Shown: positions 26,710-41,096 of the stretch, piece after piece
Numbering within the stretch: the stretch's first letter is position 1
Layout of the letters: each line of letters starts with the position of its first letter
Source: Epiperipatus broadwayi
Taxonomy: Eukaryota > Onychophora > Udeonychophora > Euonychophora > Peripatidae
Length of the DNA: 64,000 nt
Assembly (NCBI GenBank): GCA_028023455.1
Contig: JAQFVV010000073.1
Location: 1,221,001 to 1,285,000, forward strand
Direction of reading: 5' to 3'
The notes under the pieces: model-generated
What the model saw: the letters and a program-made list of their open reading frames with translations, nothing else
What the model was told of the DNA's origin: nothing
Database searches by the model: none
Program-made: the position numbers and the translations under genes

Positions 26710-27714
26710 ATATAATTATGTATATTGCTTTGAAGAAGTACAAACATTGGATTATAATATTATTACATATATATAATGACATTGTAGTTATACTATAAAT
26801 TGGATATTTTGAATTTTGGGTTTTTAAAAATTTTATTGGTTTTAATTAGTTATGATATTTTTTTTTTTTATATAGTTAAGAAAATGCATTTATCACTTTC
26901 ATTTAGTTAAATAGAATAAAATATAATCATTATTATATTTCTATAGTCTCTCATATCAATATTTAGACGGTCTATAGTAGTATAAAGTATTTTTTAATAG
27001 TTTTGTAAGGTGATTTTTAAGATAAACATCTTAATTTTATATAAAGAGAATATGTATATGCTTGCATTACTATATTTTATTAAGAATAAAAAATGTTGAT
27101 TGTATTAAAGCAACAACAAATGATATACCATGAATAATAATTCAGAAATAGAAATAGAGAATAGTATTATACATACAACATTATATTTTAATTATATGCA
27201 AAATCAACAGCCCTTACATTATTATATATATATATATATTGTGTGTAAATGCTTACATGTTTAAGTGTAATAAAAAAAACTAATCAATTTAGATTTTGTT
27301 TACCAAAGATTAATTTTAGTTTGTTAAAAATATACATTATTTATTAATTCAATTTAAAAATGTTTAGACTAAATATCTGAGAGAAAAATTGAAATTTTAT
27401 GATTATATAAATCTTTATTAAAAAAAATTACGACTTAAAATCCAGAAATGAAAGATTCTTACTGCTTTATTCTATAAAAATTATACCAATTGTTTTAAGC
27501 ACCAGGAGGTATAGCAACATTTTCCAATATTTAATTGACAGTAGATGAAACCCCAGTGGAGAATATTACATAACCTAGACATCATGTGATCATCAGTTTA
27601 AAAAGGAAATCATAAGAAAATCATATAATCTAGAACAAATTTCATTGCAAGTTGGACTTCAAGTAATCCTAAATTTTAAATATCCATTTTGTTTCTCAAC
27701 TACCTAATAGCAGG
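26710..27714. other. AT-rich DNA, nothing recognised
   Basis: There is a short TA run at about 27222-27239. Near 27680-27727, CTAATAGCAGGTTGAGG loosely resembles the CTATTAGGCAGGATTGG unit boundary of the array that follows. Confidence 0.4.
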
Positions 27715-27727
27715 TTGAGGTAATAAT
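27715..27727. repeat. Left target-site duplication
   Basis: TTGAGGTAATAAT, identical to 29384-29396, directly abutting the hammerhead array. Confidence 0.85.
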
Positions 27728-27904
27728 TAAACCACTAAACATCACATGATCACTATCTCATACTAGCACAATAATTGTTATTAAACAATTCAAAACAAAA
27801 CAACACTCTCCATATAGTAGTGCCATCTTGTGCTAACAAGAGCAATCAATGGATGCCAGAAGGCTTGTGCATAAAATCCCTATCTAGTGCCTACTCATCC
27901 AATA

Positions 27905-27946
27905 TCCCCAGACTAGTTTCTGGCTTGTGGCCTTCATCAGTGAGGA
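27905..27946 (-). ncRNA. Type I hammerhead ribozyme, array unit 1
   Basis: Minus-strand order: stem I TCCTCA, box CTGATGA, stem II GGC-CACAA-GCC with an A-A mismatch at its base, box GAAA, stem III palindrome ACTAGT, cleavage base C, and closing stem I TGGGGA (five Watson-Crick pairs and one G-U). All core residues are present. Stem III has essentially no loop, as in minimal Penelope hammerheads that work as dimers. Confidence 0.82.
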
Positions 27947-28360
27947 GCCTTGGATCTGAGAGCACTGCACCTAGATCTTAGGATCTAATGCAACCCTCCA
28001 GCACCCACCTTTTAACTCTATTTAACTACAAAACTATGAGAATGAAATTGAAAACACTATTAATATTTTCAATCCAAGCTCAATAGCTTATATAGTCATA
28101 TGGGTCTGAACTCAATTCAGTACCCATACATTTTGGTGTCTTTGGCTCTTTAACAACCACTATCCTATTAGGCAGGATTGGTATTAAACCACTAAACATC
28201 ACATGATCACTATCTCATACTAGCACAATAATTGTTATTAAACAATTCAAAACAAAACAACACTCTCCATATAGTAATGCCATCTTGTGCTAACAAGAGC
28301 AATCAATGGATGCCAGAAGGCTTGTGCATAAAATCCCTATCTAGTGCCTACTCATTCAAT

Positions 28361-28402
28361 AGCCCAGACTAGTTTCTGGCTTGTGGCCTTCATCAGTGAG
28401 GA
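28361..28402 (-). ncRNA. Type I hammerhead ribozyme, array unit 2
   Basis: Same core as unit 1, but one C is deleted in the distal strand of stem I (TGGGC instead of TGGGGA). This shortens stem I to four pairs and may weaken activity. Confidence 0.75.
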
Positions 28403-28817
28403 GCCTTGGATCTGAGAGCACTGCACCTAGATCTTAGGATCTAATGCAACCCTCCAGCGCCCACCTTTTAACTCTATTTAACTACAAAACTATGAGAATG
28501 AAATTGAAAACACTATTAATATTTTCAATCCAAGCTCAATAGCTTATATAGTCATATGGGTCTGAACTCAATTCAGTACCCATACATTTTGGTGTCTTTG
28601 GCTCTTTAACAACCACTATCCTATTAGGCAGGATTGGTATTAAACCACTAAACATCACATGATCACTATCTCATACTAGCACAATAATTGTTGTTAAACA
28701 ATTCAAAACAAAACAACACTCTCCATATAGTAGTGCCATCTTGTGCTAACAAGAGCAATCAATGGATGCCAGAAGGCTTGTGCATAAAATCCCTATCTAG
28801 TGCCTACTCATTCAACA

Positions 28818-28859
28818 GCCCCAGACTAGTTTCTGGCTTGTGGCCTTCATCAGTGAGGA
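28818..28859 (-). ncRNA. Type I hammerhead ribozyme, array unit 3
   Basis: Core identical to unit 1, with stem I CCTCA / TGGGG and stem III ACTAGT. It lies about 457 bp from unit 2. Confidence 0.82.
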
Positions 28860-29225
28860 GCCTTGGATCTGAGAGCACTGCACCTAGATCTTAGGATCTA
28901 ATGCAACCCTCCAGCACCCACCTTTTAACTTTATTTAACTACAAAACTATGAGAATGAAATTGAAAACACTATTAATATTTTCAATCCAAGCTCAATAGC
29001 TTATATAGTCATATGGGTCTGAACTCAATTCAGTACCCATACATTTTGGTACTGAATTGAGTTCAGACCCATATGACTATATAAGCTATTGAGCTTGGAT
29101 TGAAAATATTAATAGTGTTTTCAATTTCATTCTCATAGTTTTGTAGTTAAATAGAGTTAAAAGGTGGGTGCTGGAGGGTTGCATTAGATCCTAAGATCTA
29201 GGTGCAGTGCTCTCAGATCCAAGGC

Positions 29226-29267
29226 TCCTCACTGATGAAGGCCACAAGCCAGAAACTAGTCTGGGGA
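29226..29267 (+). ncRNA. Type I hammerhead ribozyme, inverted unit
   Basis: Plus-strand copy: TCCTCA, CTGATGA, GGC-CACAA-GCC, GAAA, CTAGT, C, TGGGGA. All core residues are intact. Confidence 0.82.
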
Positions 29268-29383
29268 TATTGGATGGATAGGCACTAGATAGGGATTTTA
29301 TGCACAAGCCTTCTGGCATTTATTGATTGCTCTTGTTAGCACAAGATGGCACTACTATATGGAGAGTGTTGTTTTGTTTTGAA

Positions 29384-29396
29384 TTGAGGTAATAAT
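29384..29396. repeat. Right target-site duplication
   Basis: TTGAGGTAATAAT, an exact match to 27715-27727. Confidence 0.85.
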
Positions 29397-32300
29397 CTGG
29401 GCAATACCTTTTGTGAGACATCTGACTTATTTTTTATCATTCCAGAGGAGAAATAAACCACAACAGTGTAACCAGAAATGACCATTGATTCAATTTATTA
29501 AATATTTCTTTCAAAAAATCTTATTTGTTTAAGTCAATTTCTGAAATATAATAGACAAGTTGACTGATGAAATTGTTTTCTCATTTATGAATGAATTGCT
29601 GGACTTTTTTGATGGAATATTAATTAGTAATATTTGATACATTTTGGAAGAACTGCATTTTTAACTTTTAAATGAGTTTACAGAATGTATTTTTATAAGA
29701 TATTATAAAAATATTTAGTCTCTTTACTTCATGAAAGGATATTTTTTAGGTCTCAAGAAAATAAATTTTCAGTTATAAAAAGGAAACTTAATTTTAAATG
29801 ATTTTTTTAGTCAAATATGTTTCATATCAACTTGATACTAATGAAACAAATGTTGATCCAAAAAATGATAAAATCCTCTTGCTTGGATGATAAACTGTGC
29901 CTCATAAAGATCAAAAGAATGAATTAATCTTATACTTGAAAAATCTGCTTAAGGAGTTAAACTGCTACTTAAGGCAAAAACTACCAATGTGTTTTTCAAA
30001 ATTTGAAATACTTGCATGAAGGATTATCCATGCATCATATGTGAATAATACTTAAAAGAATAATAACTTATAAAGAAATATTTTGAATACTACTTATAAA
30101 TTATGGATCCTCTAAAATAAATAAATGATATATTGGATTACCACTTCATCAGTGATTATAAAATATATTTATTGTGGATTAATGATCACATCAAGTGAAA
30201 TGTAAAATTTTATGCTATTAATGAATATATAAAAATTGAAATGAACTATCCTGAGAAATCAAATGGATTATTTGATCTACTTTCTACTTTATTAGTTTGG
30301 TCATGTTTTAGTGTTTTTGCAAAAATGTAAATAAAACTTGTGTCAGATGTTTCAGTATACAAGTAAAAGATTATATTATATTTAATACAATAATTAGTGT
30401 TAAAAGTGAATGGGATTAAATATAATTTATATATACATGTAGTAGTTATTAAATTGTAATAAATGGTTATTGCCAATATTTATGTTTTTATGAGTTCTTA
30501 ATTCTTCAACCTCAAATTAAATGAAGTTATCTTTATGTGGGCATGGAAGTCTAAAAGTAATATTTTATCAATCACTCGTATTTTTTAACATTAATTTTAT
30601 TTTATCTTGTATATAATTGATATCCGAATGATTTAATTGTACTTTATGTTGATGACGTACTACCCTCTTAATATTAAAGCCGGAAATGAAATTCAGAAAA
30701 GGATCTAAAGGCAATAATATAAATAGGCCCGCTGTGATAAATTATTATTTAGGTCTGCAAAGTAGTGATGTTATACTTGCTTATGTTAGTGAAAATTTCT
30801 TCATTATTTGTAAATGAGGTTTAGAAACAATTGGTTGTTCTGTATGATAAATCAATTAAAACATTCATAAGATATTTTCATTTATGATTATATCAATCTT
30901 TACCATCTAATATTAAATTGATGATTATTTTACGAAATATTCATACAACCCATTCTTTTAAATGTGATTGTCTTCACAACACAATATGATAAAATCACTT
31001 GTCAGATTCCAAGATCGAATTATTTTTGAGGAAATACGTATTAACCTTTTTTATTAAATGCGTTATGTAATTTTTATTATTGTTATTTTTATTGATTTTT
31101 GTTTTATGCACTAAAATAATTGTTAATTTTAATATTTGTCTTTGTCGTTTTTTTAAATAAATATCCTGTCATTTCATTTAAAATATAAATTTGCTAGTAA
31201 AACTCAGCTGTATCGAATACATCATTGTTATAGCAAAGCTATCTGAAACGTGAAATATTATTGAATAAGATCGTGTACTTAAAAACCCTTTTACACTATC
31301 GTATCCGAGAATGCAACAACATATTTTATATTCGTGCAATTATTAATTTAACCCTGAGATAAAATTATTATTTCATTATTTTATTTAATTTTGCTAATCA
31401 TATTTTTAACACATAGATTGATTTATTCTGAGTTAAAATTTTAAAATAAAAAACATAAGTTGTTGATATTTTATTGTTAAAAGAAACAAGAGATCAAGAG
31501 TAACAGATTATTATAAAATCCTAAGAAATTTATTATTTTGACTAAATATTATTATTATTATTATTATTATTATCATCATCATAAAATTCAGAAAAATTAG
31601 TTTATTAAATATTTATGATTTTATTAGAATTTAGAATAATTGCAAGTCGAAGTAAACCAACCGTGAATTCGCGATTTTTATGGATGGACGTATCTATTTG
31701 TTGGGTTACAATGTGGCTCCAACTTTTCAGAGCCGTGACGATTGAGGGATAGTAACTGAAGATTACAATATATGTATATATAAATTCACTGATAGACTTA
31801 TATTTAAAATGCTCATTTATAAATAGCTTTCGTTATATCTCAAGAATGAAATTGCTAAGGGATATTTTATATAATTGTATAGGTAAACTTTGCTTGTTAT
31901 TTTATTTTGATTAAAGTTAAATATTCAAATATATTATGAGGTAAATGCAAGATAGACTCGCAGGAAAAAAAATATGTATTCTATGTTTGGTATTATGCAA
32001 TTAATTTGTTTATTTCTTGGTTTGTATTGTAATTATTGGTTTTGAAAAGTTTAAAATAAAAATATAGGTTATAATTCAGAATTATCATTATATGTTTTAA
32101 ATGAAATAATAAGGTTGAAATTTTTAATTAGATTCTCGATATTTTAAAAATAAAATTGAGTAGTTTAAAATCCTGATCCAGTTTTACTTAAAACTATTTT
32201 TTAATTAATAATAAAATATTTTTTAACAAATCGTTTCTTTTCTATTTTCTTTGAGAGATATATAGCACGTATAAAAAGATGACCCCCCCCCCCAAAAAAA

Positions 32301-33440
32301 AAAAAAACCCAGTTAAGAATGGTAATCAATATATATCATAACATCAAGCAAAAAAGTCAAAGAGCAATAATATTGTCATTTATTATATATTTATTAAAAT
32401 ATTGTTCCTTTACACGTCTTATATCAAAATAATTAGACTATTACAAATTTTTAATACTCACTTTTTTTTTTAATAAACAATATATATAATATAAAATAAA
32501 CAATCACAATTATATATTAAATGTATTTATTATTTAATAATAAACAACCATAAACACTGTCTGGCGTATTTAACACAATACATCACATAAATGTTCACCC
32601 ATAATTTACAAATGTCTATTCATTGCAACACAATAAAAATAATTAATCAGTTATCATTATTATTATAATTATTATTATTTATGCTGATTAAAAAAAATCC
32701 CTAAATTATATTTTCAATATATATGTACGTATAATTTATTTTGTTTATCTAATATAGATATGTATAATTTTACCTTGTAAAGAAGCTAGAAAATATAAAA
32801 ATATTTTGCAATTTAAAAAAAAAAAACGTATCTATCAAACTTTAAATAAAAATTACATAAGAACAACGTTCTAAATTATGTGAATTCATGTGAAAATAAG
32901 CAAATTTTTAAAGTAATTTTTATATTGTTTCAAAGTAGTTGTAATGGAATTTATTACATAAAGATAATGTCTTTAAAATTATTGTACAATTATTTAAATA
33001 TTTACGTATTAAAAATTTCGAATAATTAAAAACACACTAATGTATATTTACGCATTAAAAATTTCGAATAATTAAAAAAAAACAATCGCAAGGTTTGTAA
33101 GTCAATTATTTGGTACCTAAATGGTGGAATTTAATGTGGTCATAAAACAAACATAAATAATTACTAAGATTAGTAGTAGAGGAATTACCAGTAGAGTTAT
33201 GAAGAAGCAGATATCCAAACAAAGAATGAATGCAAAAATAATGGTAAATTTATTAAGAAAATTAGAAGAATGAATATGAGAAATTAGTTAAGTATTAAAT
33301 AGCACTGGCAGATGATCTTAACTGAAAATTTGATAATAAAAAATAATATACTTGAGCTCTTCTGACTTAAGAGTAGAATAAATCACAAAACTACTTCAAA
33401 GGTAGAACAAAATGTTATAAATCTTTACAAATTTTAAATC
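29397..33440. other. AT-rich DNA, nothing recognised
   Basis: About 4 kb with only short chance frames. There is a TTA triplet run at about 31547-31575 and a C13-A14 homopolymer junction near 32283-32307. No element ends or RNA genes were seen. Confidence 0.5.
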
Positions 33441-33458
33441 AAAGTTTATTTGCTAGAG

Positions 33459-33497
33459 GGTTCGCTTCCTGGTCAATGCATTTGACATATGAAAAAA
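33459..33497 (+). mobile_element. Severely 5'-truncated tRNA-type SINE
   Basis: Only GGTTCGCTTCCTGG (a pol III B-box with flank), CAATGCATTTGACATATG and an A9 tail remain. It is flanked by AAAGTTTATTTGCTAGAG (33441-33458) and AAGTTTATTTACTAGAG (about 33499-33515), a 17-bp target-site duplication with one difference. The same tail follows the SINE at 56942. Target-primed retrotransposition with 5' truncation explains it. Confidence 0.8.
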
Positions 33498-33601
33498 AAA
33501 GTTTATTTACTAGAGATTATTTGAAAATAAGATTAATATCAGCGAACAATATTTTTAAAAATGTATTTTTCTTTATTTCAAATTTTTATCATTTATTTTG
33601 C

Positions 33602-36240
<2,639 letters not shown>

Positions 36241-36284
36241 ATAAAGAACTATATATATATATATATATATATATAGTTCTTTAT
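36241..36284. repeat. Perfect 44-bp TA-core palindrome
   Basis: ATAAAGAACT, a 24-bp TA run, then AGTTCTTTAT, the exact reverse complement. Confidence 0.93.
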
Positions 36285-36297
36285 CTTTATATTTATA

Positions 36298-36313
36298 TAT
36301 AATTTAATCAGTT

Positions 36314-36353
<40 letters not shown>

Positions 36354-36369
36354 AACTGATTAAATTATA
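36298..36369. repeat. Perfect 72-bp TA-core palindrome
   Basis: TATAATTTAATCAGTTATAA, a TA run, then the exact reverse complement ending TGATTAAATTATA. It lies 13 bp from the 44-bp palindrome. Confidence 0.93.
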
Positions 36370-37159
36370 ATTACAATATAAAAACAATCATTTTGTTGGT
36401 AATCCTTTTGCTCTCTTTTTAATGAACTATATATAAGTGAATGAAAATGGTAAATGGAAATTTTAAATTATGATATTATTAATAATTAGGAAAAAATACT
36501 TATACTTATAATTAGAAAGTACTTAAGTATGAAAAAACTTAAATATGTTACATATGAATTCTGTCTGGGGTATGAATTTAACTTGATCTGGCTCTAGATG
36601 AAAAATGAGATTTAAGATACTTCCTTTTACTTCTTACATTCAATGGCTAAATTTCTATTTCCTAAATAGTGGATATTCATTTAATTAGAGTGTATATGGT
36701 TGAACTATTTAAAAAATTGTATACGTTTTTAATCTGAAAATATATTCCATATTTTTCTTGATTTGAACTCCAAGCTATGTACAAATGCTACAAGATTCTT
36801 TAATTTAACTGATATATGTGCGTTTAAGTGTGAAAGTCGTTAAATTTACTTTCAAAAAGAATTTTATTATTATTGCTATAAAAATTATTACATTTACTCT
36901 TTTGAGTCATTTTGCATATATATGTTTATATTGTGAGTAAAAAAAGATAATATGGTTATATACATATGGGGAACAGGAAGAAGGGAATAGTTGGCCAGTG
37001 TTTTTTTTTTTTTAATAATACAAATTAATTCCATTAAAGAAGTCTCTGAGTGTTTTATGTAGTCCATTTGGAACAATTGATTTCTTGGTATTTTGTTGTT
37101 CAAGAAGGTCAGCTGTCTTAACAAAATGATCTCTATTTCCTATGTGGTTTGAAGAGAAA
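36370..37159. other. AT-rich DNA, nothing recognised
   Basis: Spacer between the palindromes and the minus-strand LINE fragment. Its end may include decayed 3' UTR of that LINE. Confidence 0.45.
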
Positions 37160-38240
37160 GGTTCAGTTCCTTCCATGAATAATTATAGGGATGTTGGGAT
37201 GCTGTGGATTTTGAATAGTCTCCAAGTATTCTCATAAAGCAACTTTGTTGATATAATTTCATCTTTTTTTTTAATCTTGTTTAAAGTACTGATGAATATT
37301 GTCATTGCATTCGGTGGTGGGATATTGAAGGTGATTTTGCATCTAGTTATCCACAGTGAGTATATAATAAAAGTCGATATTCTTATGTGAATGAAGATTC
37401 GGTCTTTCATGCAATCTTTAATAGACAGCATCTTATAAAAGTCCATTGAGGTATTTTGGGCTATCATTAGCCGTACAGATGTCAAGCCAGTACAGGATAG
37501 AATCATATGCTCAAAGGTTTCTTCCTCTCTATTACAGACAAGACAGCAAGGATCTATGTTTTTTATAAATCTTCTGTAATGGAGGAAATAGTTTGTTGGA
37601 ATTGCATTCAAGTTAGCCTTAATTAAAAAATCCAAGAACTTTGGCTCCATCCATAAGAATTTGAATAGTGTAGTAATTTTTTGATTTGTTACTCCAAGTT
37701 TTGGTCTTAATTGTGAAGGTTGGGGGTTCATTAATGAGTGGGCAGTCCATATGGTGATTTTGGTAAGAAAGCACTCAGAGGAGTTGCCATTGAATTTGTA
37801 AAGATGGGAGAGGATATTTGGTCTATCCAAGACGACTTCTCAGGAGGAGGTGTATCTGTGGGAGTTATTGGTTCTGTTGCAAGGATGCTATCATATTTTT
37901 GTATCAGTTTGACTACCACTGTGTGTGCTTTTTGATAGAATATTGCCTGAATGGAATGAAGGGACATTCCATTCTGTTTTCTATGGAATTGCATTTTTGC
38001 TGTGCTGATGGATGAAGTATGACCCTTCCAAAATAGTCATGCACATAGTCTGTAAACTTTGGATAGGAATATCTTGATGATGGTAATGAACGGGAGATAA
38101 TAGGCAATCTTGGCCATTACTTTCATATTTAACAGAGTGACCTTGCCCTGCAGAGATAAATAGACCTTCGAAAGCCCCTGTGTAAGGTGGTCAGCTTGTT
38201 CAATGATGGTATTCTGAATACTTTTGGTCATGGCAAGTTG
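37160..38240 (-). pseudogene. LINE ORF2 C-terminal fragment with zf-RVT finger
   Basis: Minus-strand coding remains of the part of a non-LTR retrotransposon ORF2 that follows the RT palm. The N-terminal piece (38231-37731, one frame with a TGA near 38037) includes LQGKVTLLNMKVMAKIAYYL, then LFWKG and AKMQFHRKQNGMSLHSI. After a frameshift around 37760-37830 it continues to 37183 through PTNYFLHYRR and the zinc finger CLVCNREEETFEHMILSC (C-x2-C-x8-H-x4-C). This is the zf-RVT arrangement found at the C-terminus of Tx1-like and some L1-like LINE proteins. No RT catalytic motif lies in this copy, so it is truncated at 38240. It is homologous to the plus-strand copy at 40140-41090. Confidence 0.85.
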
Positions 38241-38830
38241 AGTTTATGTGCTTCAGATATATATTCAGTTGTTTTTTTTTTTTATGTCACTTTATTTAAA
38301 TTTATTTAAAACGGTTAGTTTTTAAAATTTGTTTATGCTAATATTCTATATAAAAGTCTCTCTATTTTGTTAGTACTGTTGATTTGATCTCTTTCTCAAT
38401 AAGAAACTATTTACGAAAATTTCTGAATATTTTTCGTTTCAAATATATCAGCCATGAAAGAAAGATAATAGAAATTATTCTGACATTTCATTAATACCTT
38501 ATCATGAAAAATAATATTAGCTTAAAAAATAAAATATATTGTTTTTATATAAAAATAAGTGGGAAAGATATTTTTTCTTTTAAATAAAGCTGATACACCA
38601 GAGTGGATTTTCTTCAAGGTTTATATCCTTTAATGAAATCCAAATTTTATCATTATCCCCACTGCATGCATAGTCACGTTTTGGCAGAATTGAGCTCTCT
38701 CATAAACAGCTATACCAAAAAAAAAACCCAAGAGACCTAACTGACTACTTAGAGAGCATGACCACATTGGCAGCAGGGTTTGTGAACTTTCATCTACTAA
38801 AGCCAGTGTTAAAGAGATCTTAGATGTCAA
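38241..38830. other. Spacer between two head-to-head LINE fragments
   Basis: AT-rich with a T12 run near 38275. The last 200 bp are less AT-rich and may be decayed 5' coding sequence of the plus-strand LINE. Confidence 0.4.
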
Positions 38831-41096
38831 AAATCAATATCATGACAAGCAAAGGGTGCTTGCACAATATGTCACAACCAAGAAGGCCACAATTTTTCTG
38901 ACTAATCAGCACAATTGGACTCAAAGTTATATGCATTGGTCCAAAGTTACATTAATTTTGTAATTGGCACTACCAAGCATCCCACTCCCTCAATAATGGA
39001 TAATAACAATCATGGATGGCTTAATATGATCATAAAGATACATGAATTTTTCAAGGCTAAATTGCAGAATCACAAATTTGAAATTGGAAACATCTGCAAC
39101 AGCATTAATGAGCCTGAAGATCACAATATCACTGAAGCCCACATGATACAATGACTGCTAGCTTATCTGGAGAGTACACACCCTGGGTTGTGTGGTATCC
39201 TGCAGTTTGTGTTTCTTAAGTCAATTCACTGCTTCCATAATCTGGAAAGTAATTGATGTTCTAGTGGTTGACTTTCAAAATATCCCAAATCTCTACTCCA
39301 TTGCACTAGTCTTATTTATGGAAAAACAGATACCCCTCCATCCTTGCCAACATGATTCCCACATTGATGGCTCTATTACTCAACAAAACCCTAGAGGCTA
39401 TTATCAAGAACAGAATTCAAGAGCAAATCTTCTCCCACATCTCAGCTCACCAATTTTCCTGCAAAGGATCCTCTCCCATCGAGGTGGTGCATTGTTTCAT
39501 GCTCCTTGCTGAGTATTTTAGATGGCATAGAAAATTTATGTCTATAGTAGTCCAATTGGATTTTTCATCTGCTTTCAATATTGTTGTCCTGGCTATCCTA
39601 TTACAACTTCTTAGTAAATACTCTGTGCTGATAGTATATATCAGAATCATCAGCAATCTGCTATTCAATCAGTCAATATTTATGTCATTGGACAGCAGTC
39701 TAGCCCCTGGATTTAGACCTCATATATTTATTCCCTAGGGGTCCACACATAGCACTCTGTGCTTTGTCACATATATCAATCTTTTGTTGAAAGAGATTGA
39801 GCATTACCTACCTGGAATCTACATTCCTGCTTTGGGAGAGGTGGTTCATCCATCTCATATGTGGATGATGTTACTGTCTTCCTTCTGTTCAAAAAGCACT
39901 TACCTTGTCTTCAACAGATCCTGAACAGGTATGTGTCAGAATTCAATCTCTGCTCAAACTATGCTAAATTGTCCATTTAGAAAATCAGCACAGGAGCCAC
40001 AATTCCCTCAAAATACACCTCAAGGCCTCAAAAGTCTCTAGGCTTCTCTATTGCATTATCCAAGATCTCAATGAGTTAAAGAGATTCAGCTCTCCATTCT
40101 GAATAAGACTAGAAAGATAGTCATATCATTTATCTAAGATCTCTCTATCACTTATTGGTAAAGCAACATTACTCAATATGCTAATTTTTCCAAGGATAAA
40201 CTATTTTTTCCCAATAATTAAGCCTACCAAAAACTTTCAGAGCAGCATCAACTCTATCTGCTCCAGGTTCTTTTGGAAAGGCAAATGGGTGGTCATCAGC
40301 TTGGCCAAAATGAGAGACCTAGAGAATTAAACAGGCTTGGGTTAGATTCTGTGCATATTTTTTATACCCAATAACTCATTGGCATTTTAATATCAAGTTG
40401 TCTGGGAATAATTTAAACTTTCCATTTGAACCTACTGAGCCTCCCCCTCCATTTGAAAGCAAATGGATTAGTGATATGAGGAATTATGTAAACAACCTCT
40501 TTGCTATCTCTGAGAAGACCTTTGAGAGCAGAAAGCCCTATTGGGAGGTTTACAAATTCATATATCCAAATCTAAGTCCACTGCAATCTGAATTGGACAT
40601 AAATAACAAACAATTAAAAAATCAAATATTTGGGTTTTTGAGTCTAAATATATAGACTTTCTTCTCAAGATTAATCTCACCTTCTTGCCTACAAGCCATT
40701 TCTTGGTTCAGAGAATAGGTTTTAGTGGACTCAATTCTCAGTGCAATGTATGTAAAGCCAATGATGATACACTCCAACATTTATTTTATAAATGTCCCTT
40801 TCTTGAGCCAGTCAGGTCCCTGATCATGAACTGTGTGTCAGCTAACCACAAGGATGTGCAATCTATCAAGAGAGCTTTCAAAAAATGGATCTTTCTCTTC
40901 TATCAGATTATTCATCTTCATACTATTTATGGTTTGGCTTATGATTTGCAATTCTCTGTTCACTCAAGTAAGTGGTGGTGTCTGGTGGGTATATACAAAA
41001 ATTATTCCTACAATCAAAAACAGAGACAAACTTTTGGCTCCAGAATGGTTATATTGGGAAACCTGGTCTCAACGCTCCTTTCCAGATGATAAGTAA
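38831..41096 (+). pseudogene. LINE ORF2 (RT plus zf-RVT), heavily decayed
   Basis: A plus-strand ORF2 relic in many frames. The pre-RT region (38915-39154) is followed after stops by HPGLCGI near 39180. The RT core at 39352-39738 includes LNKTLEAIIKNRIQ, SHISAHQFSCKGSSPIEVVH and motif A as QLDFSSAFN. The catalytic YVDD occurs in ISYVDDVTVFL near 39857-39890. Downstream, LIGKATLLNMLIF (about 40153) matches the minus-strand copy. The C-terminal frame 40685-41089 has the zf-RVT finger CNVCKANDDTLQHLFYKC with the same C-x2-C-x8-H-x4-C spacing. Numerous stops and shifts make it non-functional. A Tx1-like LINE is the best fit, but clade assignment needs a tree. Confidence 0.87.

Larger units (their letters stand above)
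27728..29383 (-). mobile_element. Retrozyme/Penelope-type hammerhead array with target-site duplication
   Basis: Nearly identical tandem units with a period of about 457 bp start near 27728, 28185 and 28641 (ATTAAACCACTAAACATCAC). They are followed from about 29040 by an inverted partial copy ending at 29383. The whole block is flanked by the exact 13-mer TTGAGGTAATAAT at 27715-27727 and 29384-29396, which reads as a target-site duplication. Each unit carries one hammerhead-like motif: minus strand in the three tandem copies, plus strand in the inverted copy. No protein is encoded; the 68-residue frames repeated in each unit are by-products. Tandem units plus an inverted 5' partial copy is the layout known for Penelope-like elements and their pLTRs. 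Metazoan retrozymes are the hammerhead-bearing non-autonomous counterpart. Confidence 0.88.

Noticed and set aside
27775-27981. 68-residue protein repeated at 27.8 and 28.7 kb
   Set aside because: It recurs only because the repeat unit recurs. The middle unit has a frame-breaking base deletion and the frame overlaps the ribozyme antisense.
27728-29040. Direct repeats resembling a CRISPR-like array or satellite
   Set aside because: The units are about 457 bp with no short repeat/unique spacer alternation, and a target-site duplication brackets the block. A hammerhead retroelement explains it better.
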